Of a DNA stretch of 64,000 nt, positions 36,286-46,726 are shown piece by piece (positions within the stretch are counted from its first letter, which is position 1; each line of letters begins with the position of its first letter). The position numbers and the translations under genes are program-made. Source of the DNA: Pseudobutyrivibrio ruminis DSM 9787 (GTDB lineage: Bacteria; Bacillota; Clostridia; Lachnospirales; Lachnospiraceae). The stretch covers positions 1-64,000 of the forward strand of contig NZ_OBMR01000008.1 of assembly GCF_900218035.1 (NCBI RefSeq), read 5' to 3'. Under the pieces are notes generated by a model. The model was not told the origin of the DNA and did not search any database. It saw nothing but the letters and a program-made list of their open reading frames with translations.

Positions 36286-37677
36286 ATGACTGGATTTCCG
36301 TTAATTATCATCTTTATTTTGGCAATCGTATTAATGATTGTCATGATCTCAAGATTCAAGATTCACCCATTTATTTCAATTATGTGCATCTCTTTAGTAT
36401 TAGGTCTGTTAGCGGGCATTCCTATTGTTGATGTCACATTAGAGGACGGAACAACAAAGGCTGGTATAGCTACTGTAATTGGTCAGGGCTTCTCTGGCAC
36501 ATTTACATCTATTGGTATTGTTATTATCCTTGGTGCTTTAATAGGAAGTATCTTGGAGAAAACAGGTGCAGCTTTAAAACTTGCTGACATAGTAATTAAG
36601 ATTGTAGGCAAGAATCATCCTGTACTTGCTATGGAGCTTATGGGTTGGGTTGTTTCAATCCCAGTATTCTGTGATTCGGGATTTGTAATCTTAAACCCTA
36701 TCCGTAAAGCATTAGTAAAGAGAACAGCTTCATCTTCTGTTGCAATGACAGTTGGTCTTGCAGCTGGTCTATTTACATCTCACGTATTTATACCTCCTAC
36801 ACCAGGTCCAATTGCTGCAGCAAATACTCTTGGAATTGGTGATAATTTACTTCTTGTAATTGGACTTGGTTTAGTATGTTCAATCTGTCCACTTATTGCA
36901 GCATATTTCTATGCTACATTTATTGGCAAGAAGGTTAAGGCCGATGATGAATTTGATACAAACGCAGTTAGCAAAACATACGAAGAATTAGTTGCTGAGT
37001 ATGGTAAGCTTCCAAATGGATTCTCTGCTCTTGCACCTATTATCGTTCCAATCATTCTTATGGCATTATCTTCAATTGTTACAATGGCTAAGGTAACAGG
37101 AGCTGGTGCTAGCATCTGCAAGTTCTTAGGAACACCTATTATCGCGCTTGCAGTAGGTACAATCTTTGCTGTTATTCAGCTTTGCGGAGCTAAAAAGATT
37201 GATGAGTTCTATGACATCGTAAACGATACTTTAAAGACAGTTGGTCCTATTCTTTTCATTACAGCTGCTGGTGGTGTACTTGGTAAAGTTATTGCTTCTT
37301 CTGATATGGTTAACTACATTTCAGAGCATGCGACAGTACTTTCAGCAATGGGCATCTTCTTCCCATTCTTACTTTCAGCTATCTTAAAGAGTGCTCAGGG
37401 ATCATCTACAGTAGCACTTACAACAACAGCTGGTATTGTAGCTCCACTTCTTCCAGTGCTTGGATTTACTACACCAGCACAGATAACACTTGTATGTATG
37501 GCAATCGGAGCAGGTGCTATGACAGTATCACATGCAAACGATTCTTATTACTGGGTTGTTACAAACTTTGGTGAGATGACTCCTGAAAGAGGTTACAAGA
37601 CCTGGACAGTAGCATCACTCGTTATGGGTATTGCAGCTATAATTGAAATAGCTATACTTAGCCTATTCATACATTAA
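36286..37677 (+). CDS. GntP-family gluconate/glycerate permease
   Basis: 463 residues, about 12-14 transmembrane helices. GntP features: IGQGFSGTFTSIGIVIILGALIG, GWVVSIPVFCDSGFVIL, FTSHVFIPPTPGPIAAA and a late SAQGSSTVALTTTAG and MTVSHANDSYYWVVTNFGEM. It is a proton symporter for sugar acids. The adjacent regulator and glycerate kinase point to glycerate. An RBS-masking hairpin precedes it. Confidence 0.93.
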   Translation: MTGFPLIIIFILAIVLMIVMISRFKIHPFISIMCISLVLGLLAGIPIVDVTLEDGTTKAGIATVIGQGFSGTFTSIGIVIILGALIGSILEKTGAALKLADIVIKIVGKNHPVLAMELMGWVVSIPVFCDSGFVILNPIRKALVKRTASSSVAMTVGLAAGLFTSHVFIPPTPGPIAAANTLGIGDNLLLVIGLGLVCSICPLIAAYFYATFIGKKVKADDEFDTNAVSKTYEELVAEYGKLPNGFSALAPIIVPIILMALSSIVTMAKVTGAGASICKFLGTPIIALAVGTIFAVIQLCGAKKIDEFYDIVNDTLKTVGPILFITAAGGVLGKVIASSDMVNYISEHATVLSAMGIFFPFLLSAILKSAQGSSTVALTTTAGIVAPLLPVLGFTTPAQITLVCMAIGAGAMTVSHANDSYYWVVTNFGEMTPERGYKTWTVASLVMGIAAIIEIAILSLFIH

Positions 37678-37698
37678 AAATGTGATTGAGGAAGTTTT

Positions 37699-38934
37699 AT
37701 GAATCAGAAATTAAGGAATGATATTGATTATATTGTTGAAAACACAATAAAAGAAGTTCTGCCTGATGAGGCGGTTACTAGAGCTCTTAACAATTTCTCT
37801 TATGGAAAAGGTAAAGTGATTCTAGTAGCCGCTGGAAAGGCGGCTTGGCAAATGGCCGCAGCAGCAAAAAAGGTTCTTAAAAGATTAGATGGCGGCATTG
37901 TAATAACAAAATATGATCATGTTAAAAGCAATATTGAGGGGATACAATGCTTTGAAGCAGGACATCCAGTACCTGATCAAAATAGCTTTGATGCGACAAA
38001 AAAGGCTATTGAATTAGTGGAAGGCCTATCAGAAGATGACACAGTTATCTTTTTGCTTTCCGGTGGTGGAAGTGCCCTGTTTGAATTGCCATTAATTTCT
38101 GGTGAAGAACTACAAGACATTACAAAACAGTTACTTGCTAGTGGTGCTGATATAGTAGAGATAAACACTATTCGCAAGCGTCTTAGCAAAGTAAAGGGCG
38201 GCAGATTTGCTTTATCCTGTGCTCCAGCCAAAGTATTTAGTATTGTGCTTAGTGATATAGTTGGAGATCCACTTGATATGATAGCAAGTGGTCCAGCATA
38301 TCCTGATTTTTCTACATGTGATGAAGCAAAAGAAATAGTTCGTAAATACAATATCAAGCTTTCGAAGGAAGCTGAAGAGCTATTGAATAAAGAAACTCCT
38401 AAAGAATTAAATAATGTAGAAACTCACATAACGGGATCAGTTAGAGAACTTTGCAGAGCTGCTGCTAGTAACAGTGGAAAGTTAGGTTACAAGTCTATTA
38501 TTTTGACCGATGAGCTTTGCTGCGAGGCGAGAGATGCAGGAAGTTTTCTTGCTAGCATCGCAAAGACTAAAGCAAAAGAAAATGAAAGGCTTGCCATTAT
38601 TGCTGGTGGAGAGACAGTGGTTCATCTTACTGGTACCGGTAAAGGTGGAAGAAATCAGGAACTTGCACTCAGCGCTGCTATAGGAATAGCTGGAAATAGG
38701 GGCATTGCTGTAGCATCAGTTGGAAGTGATGGAACAGATGGCCCAACAGATGCCGCTGGAGGATATGTTGATAACGAGACTTATCAAGAATTACTATCTA
38801 AAGGAATCAACATACATGATGTTCTTAAAGATAACGATGCATACAATGCATTAAAAGCAGTTGATGGCCTGATAATAACTGGTGCAACAGGAACGAACGT
38901 GAATGATGTTGCCATAGCACTGATTGATATCTAA
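37699..38934 (+). CDS. Glycerate 2-kinase (GckA/TtuD, MOFRL type)
   Basis: 411 residues. N-terminal DUF4147 Rossmann-like domain with GKAAWQMAAAA, then GHPVPDQNS, FLLSGGGSALFELP and INTIRKRLSKVKGGRFA. The C-terminal MOFRL domain has GGETVVHLTGTGKGGRNQELAL and SVGSDGTDGPTDAAGG. This class phosphorylates D-glycerate to 2-phosphoglycerate, which enters lower glycolysis. It lies 22 bases behind the permease gene, completing a compact uptake and kinase unit. Confidence 0.94.
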   Translation: MNQKLRNDIDYIVENTIKEVLPDEAVTRALNNFSYGKGKVILVAAGKAAWQMAAAAKKVLKRLDGGIVITKYDHVKSNIEGIQCFEAGHPVPDQNSFDATKKAIELVEGLSEDDTVIFLLSGGGSALFELPLISGEELQDITKQLLASGADIVEINTIRKRLSKVKGGRFALSCAPAKVFSIVLSDIVGDPLDMIASGPAYPDFSTCDEAKEIVRKYNIKLSKEAEELLNKETPKELNNVETHITGSVRELCRAAASNSGKLGYKSIILTDELCCEARDAGSFLASIAKTKAKENERLAIIAGGETVVHLTGTGKGGRNQELALSAAIGIAGNRGIAVASVGSDGTDGPTDAAGGYVDNETYQELLSKGINIHDVLKDNDAYNALKAVDGLIITGATGTNVNDVAIALIDI

Positions 38935-39122
38935 GGAATAATATACCCTTCTGTGATATACTAAGCTTAGTTTAGTTCGTATATACGGAGGGGTTATTTT
39001 ATGCCAAAAGGGTCTTTATGATGACTTTTGTTGCGGTTGATGTGGCTGTTTCTTAGCAGTTCTTTGTGATTATAAGAAACAGATTGAAGAACAGTTAAAG
39101 GGGTATTGCGGAGAATAGATAT
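38935..39122 (+). other. Possible frameshifted small gene or leader region
   Basis: An extended -10 (TGATATACT, 38955-38963) is followed by a strong GGAGGGG site and an ATG at 39001 that stops after six codons. A +1 frame from about 39041 then reads CGCFLAVLCDYKKQIEEQLKGYCGE up to a stop at 39118. This could be a broken small Cys-rich gene, or a short leader peptide. I do not recognise either product. Confidence 0.25.
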
Positions 39123-39713
39123 ATGTATCCAACTAGAAATGAGGCAATGAGACTTCTTGAAGAAGCAGAAAAAATGAATCCAGGTCCTTGGGGAGATCAT
39201 AGTAGAACTGTAGCCCACTGCGCTGAATGTATTGCTGCAAAAAGTGGGCTTGATGCAGAAAAAGCATATGTAGTAGGTTTGTTACATGACATTGGCAGAC
39301 GATTTGGAAAACGTCATCTTGGACATGTTTCTGATGGATATTCTTATATGATGTCACTTGGTTATGATGAACCAGCCAGAGTTTGTCTTACACATTCATT
39401 CAATGGAAAAAGCATTGATGGTTATGTTGGCAACTTTGATACAACGGATGAAGAGACCGAATTAATAAAAACAGAATTGGATAAGATAGAACTTGATGAA
39501 TATGATAAGTTAATTCAACTTTGTGATTCCATTGGTGGTGCTGAGGGCGTTATGGACATCATAGATAGAATGTCTGATGTTAAAAGAAGATATGGTTACT
39601 ATGATCCTGAAAAATGGGATACTAATTTGGGGCTAAAAGATTATTTTGAGCAGAAGATGGGTGAAGATATCTATATTGTGGTTGATAAAGATAACTACAA
39701 ACCTAGTAAATAA
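39123..39713 (+). CDS. HD-domain phosphohydrolase
   Basis: 196 residues with an HD domain: His26 in GDHSRTV, the LLHDIGRR pair His55-Asp56, and a later conserved Asp (LCDSIGG). HD proteins are metal-dependent phosphohydrolases of nucleotides or related molecules; the substrate here is unknown. The pattern is similar to clostridial proteins annotated only as HD domain. It heads a short run of small genes on the plus strand. Confidence 0.87.
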   Translation: MYPTRNEAMRLLEEAEKMNPGPWGDHSRTVAHCAECIAAKSGLDAEKAYVVGLLHDIGRRFGKRHLGHVSDGYSYMMSLGYDEPARVCLTHSFNGKSIDGYVGNFDTTDEETELIKTELDKIELDEYDKLIQLCDSIGGAEGVMDIIDRMSDVKRRYGYYDPEKWDTNLGLKDYFEQKMGEDIYIVVDKDNYKPSK

Positions 39714-39737
39714 CATGAATAGTAGGGGGATTTTGCT

Positions 39738-39947
39738 ATGGAAAGAGAATTTCTTGAGGAAAGACAATTCACAAAGCTCTTAGCTGGAAAGACATATAAG
39801 ATTTTCTTTGAAGGAAAAGACTGTGTCATTGCTGAAACAGAGCTTGGGGATGTTGTCATATCTTTTAGTGAATATGAGTATTACTCTTTGTCTAATGATG
39901 AGATAGAGCAGAAAATCTATGATGGTATAAAGAGTAGAGAAAAGTAA
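39738..39947 (+). CDS. Small hypothetical protein
   Basis: 69 residues, charged and soluble, with a strong GTAGGGGGA site 24 bases after the HD gene. It has no recognisable motif and no cysteine pair. Possibly co-transcribed with its neighbours. Confidence 0.6.
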   Translation: MEREFLEERQFTKLLAGKTYKIFFEGKDCVIAETELGDVVISFSEYEYYSLSNDEIEQKIYDGIKSREK

Positions 39948-39986
39948 GTATGATTGAACTAATGTCGTAGGATTGAGAGGTAGAAT

Positions 39987-40316
39987 ATGGGATTATTTAA
40001 TCTTTTCAAGCATGTAGATATTAATGCTGAAGTAGAAGCTATGAAGTCTGTAGAAACCGCAGTGCTCCTTGATGTGCGAACAGAAGAAGAGTATTCGGGT
40101 GGACACATTCCTGGAAGTAAAAATGTGCCAGTGGAGAATATAGAAAAGGTAGTGGATGTCATTAATGACAAAGACACGCCTGTTTATGTATATTGTCTTC
40201 GTGGATCTAGAAGTGCATCTGCAGTGAAAGCCATGGAGAGGATGGGATATACAAATGCTAAAAGTATAGGTGGAATAGTATCTTACAAAGGAAAAACAGT
40301 AATAGGAAGTAACTAA
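39987..40316 (+). CDS. Rhodanese-like sulfurtransferase, single domain
   Basis: 109 residues with the rhodanese fold: VLLDVRTEEEYSGGHIPGSKNVPV and the active-site loop with Cys70 in YCLRGSRSASA. It transfers sulfane sulfur to an acceptor. The loop has six residues between Cys and the helix, as in GlpE/PspE types. No partner gene is evident. Confidence 0.92.
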   Translation: MGLFNLFKHVDINAEVEAMKSVETAVLLDVRTEEEYSGGHIPGSKNVPVENIEKVVDVINDKDTPVYVYCLRGSRSASAVKAMERMGYTNAKSIGGIVSYKGKTVIGSN

Positions 40317-40358
40317 TTTTTGGACGTCTATAATATGGAGTCTGGACAGCTGCCTTTA

Positions 40359-40766
40359 TTAATAGAGTTTAAATACAATTGCTAATATACATAGTGTTGT
40401 GCCAATAATACTAAACCATAAATCATTAGGACCACTTTTATTGTTCCTGTATTCTTCAGGAATACAGACTTTATGATTAGAAGGGCATACCCAAATATAT
40501 GCTGTGTCGCCAATTTTGAATTTAGGTTTTTTGTACCAAAAAGGGATTTCAACCTGAGAACGAGCAGTATACCACCAATGCTCAACTTTGTATCGATAGA
40601 TTGGGTAAAATAGTGGTGGTTTGTAATAGCCAGCATGAGAAGCTTCAATTGCTTCAACTACAGCAGATACTTTAATTGTACATTTTTTTATATAATAAAT
40701 ATGTCTCAATAGAGCAAACACACTTGCTATTACAAGAAAAATTATAATACCACTAAATAGTTTCAT
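40359..40766 (-). CDS. Membrane protein, possibly DUF3592-like
   Basis: 135 residues from the ATG with AGAAGG upstream; an earlier in-frame ATG at 40808 overlaps another short ORF. Two transmembrane segments flank (about 4-24 and 112-133) a soluble region with YPIYRYKVEHWWYTARSQVEIPFWYKKPKFKIGDTAYIWVCPSN, a beta-rich pattern that resembles DUF3592 proteins (VxYxV.G..Y......). Function unknown. It follows the polymerase-yolD unit and may be part of the same transcript. Confidence 0.6.
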   Translation of the reverse strand: MKLFSGIIIFLVIASVFALLRHIYYIKKCTIKVSAVVEAIEASHAGYYKPPLFYPIYRYKVEHWWYTARSQVEIPFWYKKPKFKIGDTAYIWVCPSNHKVCIPEEYRNNKSGPNDLWFSIIGTTLCILAIVFKLY

Positions 40767-40786
40767 TTCTTTTATACCTTCTATTA

Positions 40787-40855
40787 TTAATCTATCCCCA
40801 TGAACCAAAGATGACCTTCAGGTTGAGTTATATCAAGTGCATATCTAGTACACAT
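40787..40855 (-). pseudogene. Short ORF resembling the N-terminus of an SRAP/YedK peptidase
   Basis: With a TAGGAG site it reads MCTRYALDITQPEGHLWFMGID and stops. Full-length SRAP proteins begin with MC-R-Y, where Cys2 is catalytic, and often lie next to Y-family polymerase genes. This would be a truncated relic of one. At 22 residues the similarity is only suggestive. Confidence 0.35.
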
Positions 40856-40865
40856 GGTGAATCTC

Positions 40866-41093
40866 CTATGGATATTCTTCTACAGGTACATGTTCTAAGT
40901 CAGAGTAATTTGCTTCAAAAGAGAGTTCTGTACTTGCGATTTCTTCATTAAATCCTTTTAGTGCATCGAAGGGGCTGAATATTTTGGCACGTCTAGATAA
41001 ATCCATAGCCGGATGTTTGACTGAAAAATCATCAAAAGGAGAGTGCTTTGGTTTGCCTCTTTCATACACTTTTTTGTATCTATCAGTAATCAT
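40866..41093 (-). CDS. YolD-like small protein, partner of the Y-family polymerase
   Basis: 75 residues with the MDLSRRAKIFSPFDALKGFNEEI stretch, like the (S/A)DRA.QF.PFAALTGY motif of clostridial YolD-like proteins, that lie beside Y-family polymerase genes. YolD-like proteins are SOS-linked and of unclear mechanism. It follows the polymerase gene by about 38 bases on the same strand. Confidence 0.75.
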   Translation of the reverse strand: MITDRYKKVYERGKPKHSPFDDFSVKHPAMDLSRRAKIFSPFDALKGFNEEIASTELSFEANYSDLEHVPVEEYP

Positions 41094-41131
41094 ATCATTT
41101 CATCCAATTTCATAAAATATAGGTTATTAAA

Positions 41132-42547
41132 CTAAGCTTTATGCCCGCCGATTTGAACATTTCGCTCTCTTGTGGTAGCACCTTCTAGAAGGTTAATTCC
41201 TTTTAATATTGCATTTGCTCCATACCTAGTCCTTACCTCTAAAAGTGCAGAATGAATGAGCTGCTCTTTGTTAAGCGCTTCATAGTTGGTGAATAGATCC
41301 ATTTGAAAATAGCCACCATCGTTTTGAACATTACAAGCACATATGCCAAGTCGGCGGAATAGTATTCTATGGTCAGTTTTCTTTATCACATCATTCATGA
41401 TTGCTTCAATTACAAGCTTAGAAGTGTTTGTCGCATTACGAAGGTTTACTGTGCCATTAGAATGTGCTGGATGGAGTCTACCATACCAATCTATAGCTAG
41501 TGGCCCATCGTAGTGAGGGCAGTATTCAAGGCTTTTGTAGTCGTAGCTTACCCACCAGGTAAACTTTGACGATACTAGATTCTTCTTGTACATGTCACAA
41601 CAGAGGATATCAATCATCTCTTTTAGAACAATACATGCTTCTTCGTACTTATATGGTCTAGGCAATACTTGTCCGTTGGAAAGAGAGTGGTTATCGGATT
41701 TGTAGTTTTTAATATCATGCATTGTAACAGGCTCGATTCCCCAGGCATGATCAATTAGTATCTCTGCATCAATGCCAAAGGTTTTATAAAACCACTCCTC
41801 ATCTAGTTGAGATCGTTCTGCAACATCGCCCATGGTGTACATCATATTTCGTTCCAAGCGACGGGCTTTACCATTTCCTATTTGCCAAAAGTCTGTGAGG
41901 GGTTTATGTGGCCATAGTAAAGTCTTATATGAATCTTCTGTAAGAGCAGCAATACGTACACCATCTTTGTCTGCAGGAGCCTTCTTAGCAACGATATCCA
42001 TGGCTACCTTTGCAAGATATAGATTTGTTCCAATCCCAACGGTGGCAGTAATGCCAGTTTGCTTGAGTACATCACTAATCATTGTCATAGCCATAATGTG
42101 AGCTGGGCTTTGGCCAGATTTTATAGATGCGGGTTCATATAGATGCAAGTATGGTGTGCAATCAATGAAACTCTCATCGATGCTGTAAACATGGATGTCT
42201 TCTGGGGCTACATATTTTAGAAAAATACCGTAAATCTTGGCTGATACTTTCTCATATTCGAGCATACGTGGGACTGCAGTAATATAAAGAACCTTAGTAT
42301 GGTGGAGTCGCTCGTACTTCTCTATGGCTTGTTTTGCCTCAAATAGTCTAGGTCTACTTGGAACGCCTATAGCTTTAAGAGCGGGAGAGACTGCCAAGCA
42401 GATGGTTTGGTCGGTTCTACTTCCATCAGCGACTAGAAGGTTAGCTTTAAGTGGATCAAGACCTCTGGCAACGCATTCAACAGATGCATAGAACGACTTC
42501 ATATCTATAGCTATGTAGCATTTGGGGAGTAGTAAATGCTTAGACAT
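41132..42547 (-). CDS. Y-family DNA polymerase (UmuC/UvrX type)
   Basis: 471 residues. It has the catalytic palm motifs YIAIDMKSFYASVECV (near the N-terminus) and YSIDESF at about 121-127, then a ..VGIGTNLYLAKVAMDIVAKK helix-hairpin-like region. It carries out low-fidelity DNA synthesis across lesions. The N-terminus is more like UmuC/YqjW (UvrX) than DinB. A Shine-Dalgarno (GGAGGT) is 13 bases from the start, a little far. LexA-like boxes upstream suggest SOS control. Confidence 0.92.
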   Translation of the reverse strand: MSKHLLLPKCYIAIDMKSFYASVECVARGLDPLKANLLVADGSRTDQTICLAVSPALKAIGVPSRPRLFEAKQAIEKYERLHHTKVLYITAVPRMLEYEKVSAKIYGIFLKYVAPEDIHVYSIDESFIDCTPYLHLYEPASIKSGQSPAHIMAMTMISDVLKQTGITATVGIGTNLYLAKVAMDIVAKKAPADKDGVRIAALTEDSYKTLLWPHKPLTDFWQIGNGKARRLERNMMYTMGDVAERSQLDEEWFYKTFGIDAEILIDHAWGIEPVTMHDIKNYKSDNHSLSNGQVLPRPYKYEEACIVLKEMIDILCCDMYKKNLVSSKFTWWVSYDYKSLEYCPHYDGPLAIDWYGRLHPAHSNGTVNLRNATNTSKLVIEAIMNDVIKKTDHRILFRRLGICACNVQNDGGYFQMDLFTNYEALNKEQLIHSALLEVRTRYGANAILKGINLLEGATTRERNVQIGGHKA

Positions 42548-42577
42548 ATCCAGTTGCCTTACCTCCTTGATAAATTG

Positions 42578-42642
42578 CGAACATACTTTCCGAAAATATG
42601 TTTGCCTTTTGTAAGTAGATAATACACCCGAACATGTATTCT
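42578..42642. promoter_or_regulatory. LexA-like (SOS) boxes upstream of the Y-family polymerase gene
   Basis: CGAAAATATGTTTG (42591-42604) and CGAACATGTATTCT (42629-42642) each resemble the Gram-positive LexA site CGAACATATGTTCG with a few mismatches. A further half-site CGAACATACTTTCC overlaps at 42578-42591. Confidence 0.55.
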
Positions 42643-42887
42643 TGTAAATCGAACAAATTATAAAATACGAAAAAATCTTAAGTAAAATGAATTTTTAAAT
42701 TCTAGAATGTACAACTTAATTCTACATTGATTGATTTTACTTTTTTTATTTTAAAGCTTGATAATACATTATTGACACAATCACTTGTTTGCCATAAAAA
42801 TGGGCCTACTTGATAAATAAAGATTTTATCATAGAAGACCCAATAATAATTGTCTTATATTAAATTTACAGAGATTTTTTCAAAGGC
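42643..42887. other. Intergenic region, nothing clear
   Basis: An AT-rich stretch between the polymerase promoter region and the 3' end of the amidohydrolase gene. I see no ORF, strong hairpin or repeat in it. Confidence 0.5.
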
Positions 42888-44207
42888 TCAGTTTTGGAAA
42901 ACCAAGTTTCCTGCTAAGTAAGTATATTTAACTTTTATATTTTTGATGGAATTAATATCTGTTCTAAACAAGTCGCCATCAAAAATAACTAAGTCTGCGA
43001 ATTTACCAACTTCTAGAGATCCTGCTTTTTTTTCAATGGAAAGGTTATATGCGCCTCCATAAGTCCATGCTTTTAATAATTCTGCTCTTGAAATCATATT
43101 TGACTGATTGAAAGGAAGATCAGAATCAGGGAAAAGACCTCCGACTGCATGATATATAGATTCTGGAATGTCATCGATAAGTAAAGGCAAATCAGTTCCG
43201 CAACTCAAGGTGACCCCTGCATCTAGGGCAGAGCGTCGATTCCAATAGTTTTGTCCTCTATCAAGACCTATTTTCGTATCAATCATTTCTAGCTTATCTT
43301 TCCTATGAGCAAGTGACTGAATCTGAGGGTAGATTTCTCCAACAATTCCAATGTTTCCCATCTTTACAAAATCACTTGCATCAGAAAATTCTAAGTCGGT
43401 AATAGCATGTCTGTTTTTTAGTTTTCCATCAGGTGTTTTTTGGCAGTTATCTAATACTTCGATTGCATTATGGATGGCAGCATCACCTTGTGCATGTAGA
43501 GAATAACGAAAACCATTTTCGTCAGCTAAGAGTACGTCGGCTTTAATTTGATCCCAATTTATGTCTTGCATGCAGCAAGTGTCCATATCAAGATAAGGTT
43601 CTTTTATTTCTGCACAGTTATCACTTACAGAACCATCTGTCATCATATTGAACCCAGAGAACTTAACGAAATCAGAGCTGAATTTTTTTCTCATTGAAAT
43701 TCCATAAGGAATGTTAATAGCAGATTCCATAGGTTGGCTCATAAAATGAAAACGTACAGATAGTTCATTTGACTTTTCTAATTCTTCTAGAATGGTTGTA
43801 AAACCATAGTAATCATCAAATCCCATCTCTTTAACAGCGGTAATACCTTTACTATTAAGCATTTTCATATGGTTTTTGAAAAATGGAATAATGTATTCTC
43901 TATTATTCAGTATTTCTTTAAGTAGATCTGGAGTTGGTTCAGTTAAAGGTTTGTTATTAAGCTTTTGATACTGTTCTAAAGCATAGCCTGCAAAGAAGCA
44001 ATGAACGTCAATGGCCCCTGCCATGACTGTCATTCCAGTGGCTTCAATTACAACGGTGTTTTCGTTTTTGTAATTACCTGTGTATTCGCCCTTTATGATA
44101 TTTGAGATTAGTCCATCTGTTATACAAATAAAACCCTTATAGGGAAACTCAGCAACTGAATCAAAAATACTATCAGAAATGATGATAGTATCAGCATATT
44201 TAGACAT
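42888..44207 (-). CDS. Amidohydrolase, YtcJ-like, with altered metal motif
   Basis: 439 residues from the ATG with a GGGAGGA site; a longer ORF reaching 44300 lacks such a site. It is an amidohydrolase-family TIM barrel of the YtcJ kind (DGSVSDNCAEIKEPYLD, SLHAQGDAAIHNAIEVL, CGTDLPLL, YGGAYNLSIEKKAGSLEVGKFADLVIFD). The first metal motif reads GAIDVHCFFAG where GFIDSHxH is usual: the second His is Phe71. Metal binding may therefore differ. It is divergent from the Amadori-product operon, so it might act on the amino-acid part or a related amide, but this is inference. Confidence 0.82.
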   Translation of the reverse strand: MSKYADTIIISDSIFDSVAEFPYKGFICITDGLISNIIKGEYTGNYKNENTVVIEATGMTVMAGAIDVHCFFAGYALEQYQKLNNKPLTEPTPDLLKEILNNREYIIPFFKNHMKMLNSKGITAVKEMGFDDYYGFTTILEELEKSNELSVRFHFMSQPMESAINIPYGISMRKKFSSDFVKFSGFNMMTDGSVSDNCAEIKEPYLDMDTCCMQDINWDQIKADVLLADENGFRYSLHAQGDAAIHNAIEVLDNCQKTPDGKLKNRHAITDLEFSDASDFVKMGNIGIVGEIYPQIQSLAHRKDKLEMIDTKIGLDRGQNYWNRRSALDAGVTLSCGTDLPLLIDDIPESIYHAVGGLFPDSDLPFNQSNMISRAELLKAWTYGGAYNLSIEKKAGSLEVGKFADLVIFDGDLFRTDINSIKNIKVKYTYLAGNLVFQN

Positions 44208-45966
<1,759 letters not shown>

Positions 45967-45981
45967 TATTTAAGGAGACTG

Positions 45982-46713
45982 ATGGTGGAACAGATTAGGA
46001 AAGTTAAACCAAGAGACTTTGCTATGGAGCAAATCAAGTGGTATATAAGCGAACAAAAGTTAGGACCACATGCCAAGCTACCTAGTGAACGTCAATTATG
46101 TGAAAAATGGAACATTAATCGTTCCACCTTGCGGTCTGCTATAAAGCGATTGACTGAGGAAAACATCCTTTATAGTGAGGTAGGATCGGGCACGTATGTT
46201 GCGCCACCTAAATTTAGAATCAACTTACAGGATGCAAAATCTACAACGGAATCCTTTAAAGGAACAGGAAATTTTCTGTGGACAGATGTTGTGGATTCAG
46301 AAATGCTTAAGGCAGATGAGTTTCTTGCTGAAAAACTTGGAATAAGTGAAGGCTCGAAAGTATTTTGCCTAAAGAGAATTCGTAGAAAGAACAATGTTCC
46401 ATTTAGGCTTGAGGAAAGCTATATCAACTATCAATTGTGTGAGGGCATCGAGAATAATAGTTTTATTGATGTATCACTTTTTAAAGTACTTAAAAACTAT
46501 GGATTAATCCTATATCAGGGAAATGAAGATATTGGAATAGAATATGCTTCTTCAGAGATAGCAGAGAAATTAGATGTTAAAGAAGGCAGTTTTTTATTTT
46601 GTCTTTCTGGAATTACAACTGATGTAGAGGGACGAGTAGTTGAATATTTTAATATTTTATCCCGTCCTGATCAGGCACAGTTCTCAAGTTCACTAAGAAT
46701 GGACGTTGATTAA
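45982..46713 (+). CDS. GntR-family regulator with UTRA domain (FrlR-like)
   Basis: 243 residues. N-terminal winged HTH: LPSERQLCEKWNINRSTLRSAIKRLTEENILYSEVGSGTYV. A UTRA ligand domain follows (about 95-240), with EKLGISEGSKVFCLKRIRRKNNVPFRLEESYIN and VKEGSFLFCLSG. UTRA regulators sense sugar or amino-sugar phosphates. FrlR of Bacillus is of this class and senses a product of the pathway. The gene lies 15 bases behind the permease gene with an AAGGAG site. Confidence 0.92.
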   Translation: MVEQIRKVKPRDFAMEQIKWYISEQKLGPHAKLPSERQLCEKWNINRSTLRSAIKRLTEENILYSEVGSGTYVAPPKFRINLQDAKSTTESFKGTGNFLWTDVVDSEMLKADEFLAEKLGISEGSKVFCLKRIRRKNNVPFRLEESYINYQLCEGIENNSFIDVSLFKVLKNYGLILYQGNEDIGIEYASSEIAEKLDVKEGSFLFCLSGITTDVEGRVVEYFNILSRPDQAQFSSSLRMDVD

Positions 46714-46726
46714 AAGAGGTAGAATA

